A DNA stretch of 26,285 nucleotides from a virus. Under the pieces are notes generated by a model. The model did no database searches. It saw only the letters and a program-made list of their open reading frames with translations, and was not told the DNA's origin. The number at the start of each line of letters is the position of its first letter. The stretch's first letter is position 1. Location of the stretch: IMG/VR virus record IMGVR_UViG_3300005664_000068, positions 1 to 26,285 of that record; one strand, 5' to 3'. Shown in pieces: positions 16,738-23,874 of the stretch. The translations under genes and the position numbers were made by a program.

Positions 16738-17169
16738 ATGATAAAAAGTGATTTAATAACAGCGGTGAATACTCAACTTACTGCAATTATAACACAAGCA
16801 AAGGTTCGTTTAGCATCTTTGCAGATTATAAATGAACTATATCCAACAACACAAAACGAAACACAAGCCACAGCTGTTATTACAACAGCAGATGCTAATT
16901 TTGAATATGATTTAAACTTTACGAAAATAGGGCGTTCAGTTAATGTAACTGGTTCTATTTCTAATGTTTCTGGCAGTATACTTGGTTTTGGCTCTAATGT
17001 TTTTGAATTTAATGCAACTGAATTTTTACCAAACACTACTATAAATCAATTATTTGAAGTTAGCGGAGTTAAATTTACAATAACACCATCTAACGAATTG
17101 CAAGCAATTACAAGTATAGGAAGTGGTCAAGTAATATATATAAATATAAAATACTCAACACTAAATTAA
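16738..17169 (+). CDS. Small tail-appendage protein
   Basis: A 143-residue protein starting MIKSDLITAVNTQLTAIITQ. The N-terminal 40 residues are helical and could trimerise. The remainder is a compact beta domain with repeated serine, asparagine and threonine (VNVTGSISNVSGSILGFGSN). It is spaced three bases from the preceding gene and one base from the next, in the same operon as the tail-tip genes. It may be a short fibre or adaptor. No known family was recognised. Confidence 0.5.
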   Translation: MIKSDLITAVNTQLTAIITQAKVRLASLQIINELYPTTQNETQATAVITTADANFEYDLNFTKIGRSVNVTGSISNVSGSILGFGSNVFEFNATEFLPNTTINQLFEVSGVKFTITPSNELQAITSIGSGQVIYINIKYSTLN

Positions 17170-17170
17170 T

Positions 17171-18208
17171 ATGGCAGATTTAATACTAATAGAAAATGTA
17201 TCAAATAGATATTCAGAAAACTTATTTAGTTCTGATTCTTTGATTTCTGATGCAACAATAATAACATATAATAAAAACAGCGTTTCTGGCGGATATGTGC
17301 TTTCAGAAAAAGACTCTTTTACTGGATATTCAAAAGCATTAAAAGCCTCTGTTTATCAGGATGTAACTTTGGGTTTTGGAGTTGATTTTGATTTTAGGGA
17401 TGCTTTAAAACATACAGCAGAAATAGATGGTAATTATATTTTTCAAACTAACTTTAAGATAACTACTGAAAATTCAAGTCCAAGCACTTTAGTAGATATT
17501 AATGTAAAAATGTATGTAAATACAATACTAACAGAAACATTTACTAAAACTATTGATTTAAACTCTTTAGAACTAGAAAAGTACTATACTTTATCTCAAA
17601 GTTTCAATCTAATAGAAGGTGATTTAGTAGATTTTTCTTTTGAACTTATAAGACCGAGTATAGGTATTCCGAATCCTAATTTTACTATTTGTTTTGATGG
17701 GTTTAAATTAGAAAACAATACTTATAATATTGGAGCTGTTGGTATTCCAAGTTTTTATAGTTTGCCTAAATCAAATAACACCGGATATCAAAGTAAAGTG
17801 GATGTTGTAAACACTCAAAATTTAACAGCTTTAACTGATAACTTAATTTCTTTTACTGGTGTTGATTCAGAAAATGGCGGATTGGTATTAATGGATAGCT
17901 TAGGCAAGATAACGCCTTTAAGATTAGGCGATACTTTAAGCCTTGATTTTGTGTTTTCTTTTACTACTCCAGTTGGTAGTGATGATTTTTTAAGCGTAAA
18001 ATTTAAAGTAAATAGTGTTATTTATAGAGCGCAATCATTTAGTATATTAGAACCTACAGGAGAAACAAATTACGCAAGTGTTTCTTTTAATTTACCAGTT
18101 GAGGCTGATTTTTTAACCTATGGTGGTGAGTTTTATGTAAACCCTAATGTAGATATAACAATATCAAATAGATACTTACAATGCACAAGAACACATAAAG
18201 GTATATAA
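17171..18208 (+). CDS. Tail or fibre protein, beta-rich, 345 residues
   Basis: The product begins MADLILIENVSNRYSENLF and is rich in short beta strands and Asn/Ser/Thr throughout. Two similar-looking halves suggest duplicated sandwich domains: LKASVYQDVTLGFGVDFDF early and LRLGDTLSLDFVFSFTTPVG late, each followed by strands mentioning VKMYVNTIL or VKFKVNSVI. It lies between the tail-tip and putative receptor-binding genes with only a few bases of spacing. The half-to-half similarity is by eye only. It is probably a tail fibre or baseplate component. Confidence 0.5.
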   Translation: MADLILIENVSNRYSENLFSSDSLISDATIITYNKNSVSGGYVLSEKDSFTGYSKALKASVYQDVTLGFGVDFDFRDALKHTAEIDGNYIFQTNFKITTENSSPSTLVDINVKMYVNTILTETFTKTIDLNSLELEKYYTLSQSFNLIEGDLVDFSFELIRPSIGIPNPNFTICFDGFKLENNTYNIGAVGIPSFYSLPKSNNTGYQSKVDVVNTQNLTALTDNLISFTGVDSENGGLVLMDSLGKITPLRLGDTLSLDFVFSFTTPVGSDDFLSVKFKVNSVIYRAQSFSILEPTGETNYASVSFNLPVEADFLTYGGEFYVNPNVDITISNRYLQCTRTHKGI

Positions 18209-18210
18209 TT

Positions 18211-19500
18211 ATGATTAAGCTACAAATAAGAAGAAAGACAGCTAAAGTTTGGCAACACTTTATAACAGATGGAGAAAACTTTATTTTATCTAAATGTTAT
18301 TGCAAAACTAATGGAGATAAATTTAGAGTTGTTGAAGATGGAGGAACTCCAAAGAATGAATATAACTTTGATGAAATTGAAGTTTATGACGACTTAAATA
18401 GCGGTGGAGCAGAAACGTTTACAAGCTCTTTATTGTTAATGGAGCGTTTGTCTGTACTTGGATATGTGGGTTTTAATAAAGATGGAGATGTTGTAATAGC
18501 TGATTTAATCAGTACAGACCCATCTAACGCTGTAGAAGAAGGTACTGATGGTAAATTGTTTGTGTCTGCATCGAGTGGTGGTGGTATTGAGTCTGTTACT
18601 GGAACAATGGTTGATGATACAGACCCGTTAAACCCTATAATTGAAAGTGATTCTACAAAACAAGACAATTTAAACGCTATTAATTTAGGGCAAATAATTT
18701 ACGATGAATTAGCTATTAAATCAACACCAAGTGCTGACGATGAAATTGTAATGTATGATTCATTAACTAGCGAAGCTGTAACTGCTAAATTTAGTTCTTT
18801 TTATACTCCATCAGTAGATTTATCATTATTCCCTAATGTTTATGATTACAGACAAACATCGTCAGGTTTTCAAACTTTAGGAGCTTATTCTGCTTTAACT
18901 ATTAACGGAACACAATCAAACGTAACTGCAAATACTGATAGTTCAATAAGATTGAGAAAAGTTTTGTCCGCTGCAACAGCTGGAAGTACAGCAAATGTAT
19001 CTCAATCGTCTCACGCTTTTATAGCTTCAAATCAAGGGTTTTATTTTGATTTTAGAGTTGATGAATTAGATAGCGGAACTGTTTCAGATAGTCGTTGTTC
19101 TTACGGGTTAGGTGGAACTTCATCGATTGGAAATATTGAACCGAGTGCATATACGTTAGGATTGTTAGGATTGGGACACGAAAGCACTGATGCTAATTTT
19201 CAGATATTATACAAAGGTGCTGGTGCTGGTAGTTTATCAAAAATAGATTTAGGAGCTGATTTTCCTAAAAATACAAATCAAAGTTTCCATGTGATTTTCT
19301 ATAGATTGCCAGGCACAACAACTGTGCATTATTACGTTAAAAATTTAACAACTGGAGATTTTACAAGTGGAACTTTTTCTTTTGCTGGTACAGTTCCAAC
19401 ATTAACGCCTAATTTTTACAGAAGCAACAACGCAACAGCTGTAGCTGTAGGATTTGGATTAAACAGAATACCAACTTTAGTAAGTGATGAAAATGTATAA
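18211..19500 (+). CDS. Probable tail fibre / receptor-binding protein
   Basis: A 429-residue protein starting MIKLQIRRKTAKVWQHF. An N-terminal domain (about 1-75) is followed by a phage fibre linker with VEEGTDGKLFVSAS and GIESVTGTMVDDTDPLNPII (about 110-150), a pattern I recall from Bacteroidota phage fibres. The C-terminal half (about 210-420) is a serine- and glycine-rich beta-sandwich resembling a lectin-like (LamG-type) head, with FYFDFRVDELDSGTVSDSR and a late HVIFYRLPGTTTVHYYVKN. Placement just before the lysis genes fits a receptor-binding fibre. The lectin-like fold is inferred from the strand pattern. Confidence 0.55.
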   Translation: MIKLQIRRKTAKVWQHFITDGENFILSKCYCKTNGDKFRVVEDGGTPKNEYNFDEIEVYDDLNSGGAETFTSSLLLMERLSVLGYVGFNKDGDVVIADLISTDPSNAVEEGTDGKLFVSASSGGGIESVTGTMVDDTDPLNPIIESDSTKQDNLNAINLGQIIYDELAIKSTPSADDEIVMYDSLTSEAVTAKFSSFYTPSVDLSLFPNVYDYRQTSSGFQTLGAYSALTINGTQSNVTANTDSSIRLRKVLSAATAGSTANVSQSSHAFIASNQGFYFDFRVDELDSGTVSDSRCSYGLGGTSSIGNIEPSAYTLGLLGLGHESTDANFQILYKGAGAGSLSKIDLGADFPKNTNQSFHVIFYRLPGTTTVHYYVKNLTTGDFTSGTFSFAGTVPTLTPNFYRSNNATAVAVGFGLNRIPTLVSDENV

Positions 19501-20002
19501 AATAAGTTTGTTAACAGGAAAATTATACTTGAATGATATTCAGATTATTCAAGACGATACAAATTCAATATTCCAACAATATTTAACTGATAAGTCAAAC
19601 GGAGTTGAAGTTATTTCGGTTGAAAGTATGCCGAGTGAGTTGGCTGAAATACAAGCAAAAAAAGTTTTAGAAAATGAAACTATGCTTTATAAAAAAAGAC
19701 AATGCGATGGAGTTAATGCATACGCAGAAATAAGCGCAGAATTTCGTTTAGCTAAACTAACAGGGGTTTTAACAGAAGAACAGCACGGAGCAATTGAGGC
19801 TGTTTTAATTCCAGTTAGAAATGAGGTTTTAGCAGGGCAATGGATTTCTGCAAGGCAAAAACTTGAAGAAATAGGTGTTGTTATAGGTTCAGATTTATAC
19901 AACAGACTGCACACTCAAATTAGTAACTATATAAATGAAAATTATAGCGATGTTTTGGAGCAAAAACAATACATTCCGAAAGAGATCGGAGGAAATAGAT
20001 AG
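19487..20002 (+). CDS. Fibre-associated protein of unknown function, about 171 residues
   Basis: Begins at ATG 19487 (MKMYKIS) or ATG 19493 (MYKIS); the frame is open from a GTG at 19484. It overlaps the end of the fibre gene by 14 bases. The N-terminal 45 residues are strand-like, and the rest is helical: EIQAKKVLENETMLYKKRQ, LTEEQHGAIEAVLIPVRNEV and a WISARQKLEEIG stretch. The position after the fibre gene is where fibre chaperones or fibre-tip proteins often occur. I recall similar helical ORFs after fibre genes in flavobacterial phages, but know no function. Confidence 0.55.
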   Translation: MKMYKISLLTGKLYLNDIQIIQDDTNSIFQQYLTDKSNGVEVISVESMPSELAEIQAKKVLENETMLYKKRQCDGVNAYAEISAEFRLAKLTGVLTEEQHGAIEAVLIPVRNEVLAGQWISARQKLEEIGVVIGSDLYNRLHTQISNYINENYSDVLEQKQYIPKEIGGNR

Positions 20003-20015
20003 TTTATTCAAAAAT

Positions 20016-20348
20016 ATGCAAGAGCTTCTAACTATAAAAAACAGGAGTTTAGAGGATATTTGGTTGTATAAAAAAGCATTTTTATATTTTAGAAGCAATC
20101 CATATAAATTTGATGGAGCAACTATTGTAAAAGACTTGAATGATTTACCTAATTTAGATTTGGATGCAATGGTTCACGATTGGCAATATTTAACTGGGGC
20201 TAATAAGTCGTTTGTAAAAAAGTATAAAGCTGATTTATACTATATAAGAAATATGGAAAAAAATGGAAAAGGGATCCGTATAGTACGTTTTTTATTATTA
20301 ACTTTGATTGGAATAATTTTTGTTCCTTATTGTAAAATTTTTAAATAA
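20016..20348 (+). CDS. DUF1353-like protein with HD motif and C-terminal membrane helix
   Basis: About 110 residues from ATG 20016. The frame is open from 19935, but that start would overlap the previous gene by 68 bases. The core reads YKFDGATIVKDL (30-41), then AMVHDWQYL (51-59) and KADLYYI (71-77). This order, a GA-containing strand, then HDxxY and a later AD, resembles the phage DUF1353 family, and loosely the His-Asp signature of phospholipase A2-like proteins. Residues 91-105 (RFLLLTLIGIIFVPY) form a likely membrane segment at the C-terminus. It opens a row of membrane genes ending in the endolysin, so a lysis-linked or envelope role is plausible but unproven. Confidence 0.55.
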   Translation: MQELLTIKNRSLEDIWLYKKAFLYFRSNPYKFDGATIVKDLNDLPNLDLDAMVHDWQYLTGANKSFVKKYKADLYYIRNMEKNGKGIRIVRFLLLTLIGIIFVPYCKIFK

Positions 20349-20354
20349 ATAATT

Positions 20355-20786
20355 ATGGCATCAGTTCCTAAGTGTAGCCTTTGTAGAGTTACCGAAAAAG
20401 TAGAAAAAGTTTTTGAAAATAAGAAATATAACTTTCTTGTTTATTCAGTATTTTTCGTTTTAGTTTTAGAACTATTTAGTTTTATTGTAAATTTATTTCA
20501 CGTTCCAAATAAACAAGGTTATGACTTTTATAGCGACTTTGTTTATATTTTATTAACTCAAATGATATGTTTATTATTTGCAAGTTCTTTATTTCTTTGG
20601 CGTGAAAGATTACGTTTCTGTTTACGTAAAGCTACTGCAGTAATGTTTTTATCCGCTTACTATTTATTTAATATGTTAGCCGTTATATTTTGTTTTTCGG
20701 CAAGTTTTTATTTTCAGTGGATTAGTGGTGGTTTAATATCGTTAGCACTTTTACTTTTTATTCAATCAATATACGCTAAAAAATGA
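20355..20786 (+). CDS. Four-helix membrane protein with N-terminal CxxC
   Basis: A 143-residue protein starting MASVPKCSLCRVTEK, with a CxxC pair (Cys7, Cys10). Four hydrophobic segments lie at about 25-48, 58-82, 94-118 and 120-140, so nearly the whole protein is membrane-embedded. The stop overlaps the next gene (ATGA at 20783). It lies within the lysis-type cassette. It could be part of a holin/antiholin set, but has no family signature I recognise. Confidence 0.55.
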   Translation: MASVPKCSLCRVTEKVEKVFENKKYNFLVYSVFFVLVLELFSFIVNLFHVPNKQGYDFYSDFVYILLTQMICLLFASSLFLWRERLRFCLRKATAVMFLSAYYLFNMLAVIFCFSASFYFQWISGGLISLALLLFIQSIYAKK

Positions 20787-20998
20787 GCATATCGTTAAGA
20801 AGAAAAATAGGTTTTTGGTTCTTGTTTATAATTGGAGTAAGTACTATTTCTTTTCAAACCTATAAATATTTTACTAATCAATTATTTGATAGTCAAATGG
20901 AATTAGTAGTTTTTATTATCGGATTAGCACTAACGATAATGCCACAATACATATTAAGGCTTTTTGAAAAAATAATTATTAAAAAGGAAAACAGATAA
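20783..20998 (+). CDS. Small two-helix membrane protein
   Basis: A 71-residue protein starting MSISLRRKIGFWFLFIIG, with a first membrane helix at about 9-27, a short loop and a second at about 38-56, then a basic tail KKENR. It overlaps the preceding gene by four bases. Size and topology are those of a small holin or holin partner, but the sequence alone does not decide this. Confidence 0.5.
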   Translation: MSISLRRKIGFWFLFIIGVSTISFQTYKYFTNQLFDSQMELVVFIIGLALTIMPQYILRLFEKIIIKKENR

Positions 20999-21027
20999 AT
21001 AACACATTAGTATATCTACCCCATACT

Positions 21028-21279
21028 ATGAAAAATACAACAGAAATTAAAATGGCAAATGAACATCATTCAAACCCTATCATTAGTATTATGTCAGGTA
21101 CTATATTTGGTTTATACAGCTACTTACAGGCTGGCGGTTTTGTTATCCAAGACTTTTTAGAATTTATTAAAATAGTTATATTCGGATTCATAGGTGGTAT
21201 GGTAGGTTACTTGGGTAAAATTGTAGCCGAAAGGTGGCACAAGTATTTAAAAGAAAAGTCTAAAGATATTTGTAAATAA
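21028..21279 (+). CDS. Holin candidate
   Basis: An 83-residue protein with two membrane helices, about 18-36 and 46-66 (IVIFGFIGGMVGYLGKIVA), and a strongly charged C-terminus (ERWHKYLKEKSKDICK). That is the layout of class II-like holins, which form lesions that let the endolysin out. Its stop overlaps the endolysin start as TAATG, the tight holin-endolysin coupling seen in many phages. A second in-frame ATG at codon 9 (21052) could give a shorter product. The start codon lies within a short inverted repeat (21005-21030). Confidence 0.6.
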   Translation: MKNTTEIKMANEHHSNPIISIMSGTIFGLYSYLQAGGFVIQDFLEFIKIVIFGFIGGMVGYLGKIVAERWHKYLKEKSKDICK

Positions 21280-21812
21280 TGCTTTCAAAACTATACGAAA
21301 ATTATAAGAATATGGACAAAATAACACTTGAAAGAATAGAGAAAGCGCACCCAAAAATTAGGGAGCAATTAAAAGCGCAATATATTGAAGCTAATAACTT
21401 ACTTGGTAAAGGCGCAAGATTACGTTTTGCCCACGTTTTAAGAACAAATGAAGAGCAAGACAAACTATATAACCAAAGACCAAAAGTTACTAACGCTAAG
21501 GGTGGTCAATCGATACATAACTACGGGCTTGCTTTTGATGTTGTAATGTTGTATGATAATGACGGAGATGGCAAATTTGAAGAAGCAAGTTATTCACAAA
21601 TAAGAGACTTTGATAAAGATTCAATTGCTGACTGGGAAGAAGTTACAAAGTATTTTGTTTCTAAAGGATGGGAATGTGGGAAATATTGGAAAAAATTTAT
21701 TGACCCTCCACACTTTGAAATGAATTTCGGTTTTGATTGGAAAACATTAAAAGCACGAGTTGATAAAGGAATAACTATTACTGATAATGGTATAGTTTAC
21801 CCGAAGATATAA
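21279..21812 (+). CDS. Endolysin, M15-family L-alanyl-D-glutamate-type peptidase
   Basis: A 177-residue peptidoglycan peptidase. The zinc motif SIHNYGLAFDV gives His80 and Asp87, and PPHFEM gives His145. Asp142, three residues before the last His, matches the catalytic Asp position I recall for the phage T5 endolysin, as does the His-Asp spacing of seven. Between the metal sites lies DNDGDGKFEEAS (93-104), an EF-hand-like calcium loop, and a second acidic run DFDKDSIADWEEV (110-122). The T5 enzyme is calcium-activated. The start overlaps the holin candidate's stop. ATG at codon 12 is an alternative start. No signal peptide was seen, consistent with holin-dependent release. Confidence 0.88.
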   Translation: MLSKLYENYKNMDKITLERIEKAHPKIREQLKAQYIEANNLLGKGARLRFAHVLRTNEEQDKLYNQRPKVTNAKGGQSIHNYGLAFDVVMLYDNDGDGKFEEASYSQIRDFDKDSIADWEEVTKYFVSKGWECGKYWKKFIDPPHFEMNFGFDWKTLKARVDKGITITDNGIVYPKI

Positions 21813-21860
21813 CATTCCACAATTACGTAATAATCTAAAATATTACGCTTTTAGGTAATA

Positions 21861-21898
21861 AAAAACCGCTATCGTATTGGTAGCGGTTTTTGTTTGTT
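21861..21898. terminator. Bidirectional terminator between endolysin and accessory genes
   Basis: A 13-bp stem, 21861-21873 with 21879-21891 (AAAAACCGCTATC / GGTAGCGGTTTTT, one G·U), has loop GTATT, with T-runs on both strands. It closes the plus-strand late operon and the convergent minus-strand gene at 21901. Confidence 0.85.
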
Positions 21899-21900
21899 AA

Positions 21901-22176
21901 TTATAAACTGCTTTTTAACTCTTTGGTAATATTAATAAAGTTTTTTTTATTAAATCCTTGTGTAAAAAAAGCAAACGCAATTAAAATAATTAAAATAATA
22001 TAAGTAAAAGGATTTAATTTAACTAATTTAACATTATAATTATAATCATTGTTATCGTTCCAACTTTTATAATCAATAATTTCTAATTTTAAAACTTTTA
22101 TTTTGTGTAAAATTCTTAAAAAAAAAGATTGTTCGTTTAATATAAATTTTCTGTATTGGTTTTCTGTAAATTTCAT
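21901..22176 (-). CDS. Small membrane protein, 91 residues
   Basis: Begins MKFTENQYRKFILNEQSFF, is basic in the first 35 residues and carries one hydrophobic helix near residues 56-72 (TYIILIILIAFAFFTQG). Its start overlaps the stop of the 43-residue gene upstream (ATGA), so the two are co-transcribed. It lies beyond the terminator of the larger minus-strand operon and ends just short of the bidirectional terminator. No family was recognised. Confidence 0.5.
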   Translation of the reverse strand: MKFTENQYRKFILNEQSFFLRILHKIKVLKLEIIDYKSWNDNNDYNYNVKLVKLNPFTYIILIILIAFAFFTQGFNKKNFINITKELKSSL

Positions 22177-22304
22177 TTTTTAATATTTTTATAAGATTCA
22201 TCAAATAAATCAGGCATAACATTAAAAAACATATAAATTGCTGATATTATTAAAATGATTGGCAATAAAATTATTTTAACAATTTTTATTAAATTTTTTT
22301 TCAT
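22173..22304 (-). CDS. 43-residue single-helix membrane peptide
   Basis: Starts MKKNLIKIVKIILLPIILI, giving one hydrophobic helix of about 18 residues after a basic N-terminus, then an acidic and lysine tail (DLFDESYKNIKK). The stop overlaps the next start as ATGA. An upstream promoter-like pair lies between this gene and the neighbouring operon's terminator. Its size and location near the lysis genes make it a possible antiholin or small envelope peptide, but nothing in the sequence settles this. Confidence 0.5.
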   Translation of the reverse strand: MKKNLIKIVKIILLPIILIISAIYMFFNVMPDLFDESYKNIKK

Positions 22305-22329
22305 AATTTACTATATTTAATTTTTTAGT

Positions 22330-22360
22330 CTAAAATACAACTATTATTTTAAATACACAA
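22330..22360 (-). promoter_or_regulatory. Promoter-like pair for the two distal membrane genes
   Basis: On the minus strand TTG (22360-22358), a 20-base spacer and TATTTTAG (22337-22330) match the Bacteroidota consensus with one mismatch in TAnnTTTG. It lies just downstream of the terminator stem and would drive the genes at 22304 and 22176. Confidence 0.4.
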
Positions 22361-22388
22361 AAAAAGCGGTAACAAAAAATGCTACCGC
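22359..22388 (-). terminator. Terminator of the minus-strand operon
   Basis: Read on the minus strand, GCGGTAGC (22388-22381) pairs with GTTACCGC (22373-22366) with one G·U, loop ATTTTTT, followed by seven T (22365-22359). It lies about 60 bases after the last gene of the operon that starts at 24821. Confidence 0.78.
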
Positions 22389-22449
22389 CAAAACTTAACC
22401 AAAAAAACTTAAATTATGAGATTGTAAAGTTAGTGAATTTTTTTCTAAA

Positions 22450-22725
22450 TTAATAAGTTAAATTAGAAAATGTTTTGCCATCATTATTTACGATGTAGTT
22501 TTGTTCGTCTTTAAACAATGCATAAGTTTCTTTTGCATTTTCTGAAATAACAAAAGCATAGCAATTACCAGTTTCATTATCTTTTACGATTTCTAATTGA
22601 AAAAAGTCAACATACATTTTTAAAAAAGCATCTTCGTTTTTTTCTTTTCTAAAAACTGAATAGCTTTCTCCTAAGTTCTGATTGAACTCCAGCTTTTTAC
22701 TTGTAATCTTTCTTAATGTGTACAT
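22450..22725 (-). CDS. Small unassigned protein, 91 residues
   Basis: Starts MYTLRKITSKKLEFNQNLG and continues with ESYSVFRKEKNEDAFLKMY, a strand-rich middle and an ending GKTFSNLTY. The arrangement (MYTLRKI, N-x-x-LG-x-SY, a late K-x-Y-I-V-x-x-x-GKTF) recalls small unassigned proteins often seen in Flavobacteriia prophages. It is the last gene before the operon terminator and lies 49 bases after the previous gene, a slightly longer gap than elsewhere in this operon. Function unknown. Confidence 0.6.
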   Translation of the reverse strand: MYTLRKITSKKLEFNQNLGESYSVFRKEKNEDAFLKMYVDFFQLEIVKDNETGNCYAFVISENAKETYALFKDEQNYIVNNDGKTFSNLTY

Positions 22726-22774
22726 AAATTTATATATTTAAAATTTGCCTACTCTATTAGCTTTTAGGCTTCCT

Positions 22775-23098
22775 CTATATTTTTATCTCTAATTCTTTAC
22801 CAGTTAATGCGAAATATAAATTTTGAAGTTCGTGTAAATAATAAATTTGTTTAGCATATCCACTAATCATAAAAAAGAAATTACCGCTTAATAAATGGTT
22901 ACTAACAGAAAACTGATAACCAAATTCTTTAAATTTAAAATTACACTTTAAAAGCAATTCTTCGGTTAGTGGGATTCCAAAATAATGCTCAGGATTATCA
23001 AATATTGGTTTAAAATCATCAATCATAACTTCAAATGGAACAGAAGAAGATTTTGATGTAATCCAATTTCTATATCTTAATTCGTTAATTTCTATCAT
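22775..23098 (-). CDS. Unassigned phage protein with LQNLYFALTGKEL ending
   Basis: A 107-residue protein starting MIEINELRYRNWI and ending HELQNLYFALTGKELEIKI. Both the opening E-L-R-x-x-N-W and the closing LQNLYFALTG-x-EL are hallmarks I recall of a very common but uncharacterised protein of Bacteroidota phages, here with a diverged N-terminus. IPLTEELLLKCNF in the middle also fits. The start overlaps the stop of the spanin-like gene (ATGA). No function is known to me. Confidence 0.65.
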   Translation of the reverse strand: MIEINELRYRNWITSKSSSVPFEVMIDDFKPIFDNPEHYFGIPLTEELLLKCNFKFKEFGYQFSVSNHLLSGNFFFMISGYAKQIYYLHELQNLYFALTGKELEIKI

Positions 23099-23601
23099 AA
23101 ACTCGGTTTTAAATTTTTACTTATCCACCACAAAACAACAAACACAATAACCATAAATACAAGTCCAATAATTCCTGCTATTCCTAAAAATAACATTGTG
23201 TTGTCTTTTTCTTTGTGCACTTTGTTAGTTTCTTCAAGTTGCTTTAAACGTTCTTCTGTTTTTTCTAACTTTGATAAAAGCGTTTCAACTATCTTTTCCC
23301 ATTGCTCATTGACATTTGTATTACTTGTTTCTTTTTTAGATTCAACAATAACGCCTTTATATTCTTTACCATCTACAAAAAATGGCGTATTAGCGTCAAA
23401 AGGTTTGTAAATAAAACTATCAGCCTTGTAATCAATTATAGTTGATTTAGAGCCTTTCTCTGTTGTTTTAGAAGTGCTATCTGTTTTTGTTTCAGTTTGT
23501 GAATCTTTATTACTTTCACTTGTGGTACTTTCTTTTTCTTTTTTTAAAGAACCGCAACTAAATAAAGTTAGTGCGGTTAGTAGTATTAGTGTTTTTTTCA
23601 T
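23095..23601 (-). CDS. Spanin-like lipoprotein with C-terminal membrane helix
   Basis: A 168-residue protein. Residues 1-16 are a lipoprotein signal (MKKTLILLTALTLFSC) with lipid-attachment Cys16. Residues 20-52 are a Ser/Thr/Lys-rich linker. A short beta-like part (53-90) follows, then a charged coiled coil (about 97-131) and a membrane helix (about 136-160) before a short basic tail. An outer-membrane lipid anchor at one end and an inner-membrane helix at the other is the architecture of unimolecular spanins such as phage T1 gp11, which fuse inner and outer membranes in the last lysis step. It overlaps both neighbours by ATGA and lies about 1.3 kb from the endolysin, on the other strand. 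An unrelated lipoprotein is the alternative. Confidence 0.6.
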   Translation of the reverse strand: MKKTLILLTALTLFSCGSLKKEKESTTSESNKDSQTETKTDSTSKTTEKGSKSTIIDYKADSFIYKPFDANTPFFVDGKEYKGVIVESKKETSNTNVNEQWEKIVETLLSKLEKTEERLKQLEETNKVHKEKDNTMLFLGIAGIIGLVFMVIVFVVLWWISKNLKPSL

Positions 23602-23813
23602 TGTTTTAAACTTTCTTCAAATATACGAAATGATTCTTTCAAATCGTTAATAGTTGCTTTTTTTCGTTTGTCTACTTTTATTTCTGGTCTGTTTTTATTT
23701 ATAGAATCTCTTATAAATTTTGAAACGTTTACTTTATTTTTTCGCAATTGCTTAAAAAACTCTTTCATTTCTTTATCACAAGTGAATGTTTGTATTTCGT
23801 TGTAAATTTCCAT
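23598..23813 (-). CDS. Small protein with ribbon-helix-helix-like segment
   Basis: A 71-residue protein starting MEIYNEIQTFTCDKEMKEF. Residues about 16-45 (FFKQLRKNKVNVSKFIRDSI) follow a ribbon-helix-helix-like pattern: a short strand, then a helix, a turn and a SKFIRDSI helix. The rest is a basic linker and a C-terminal helix. It could be a small transcription factor or partner protein. The stop overlaps the start of the spanin-like gene, so the two are co-expressed. The DNA-binding call is weak. Confidence 0.5.
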   Translation of the reverse strand: MEIYNEIQTFTCDKEMKEFFKQLRKNKVNVSKFIRDSINKNRPEIKVDKRKKATINDLKESFRIFEESLKQ

Positions 23814-23874
23814 AGTTTATAAGTGTTTAGGAAATAAAATAATATTTTTTGTTGTGTTATTCTGTAGTTAACCG

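Noticed and set aside
22733-22775. GCCTA/TAGGC inverted repeat before the 91-residue gene (minus strand) as a terminator
   Set aside because: The stem is only five pairs with a long loop and no T-run. It is too weak to call.
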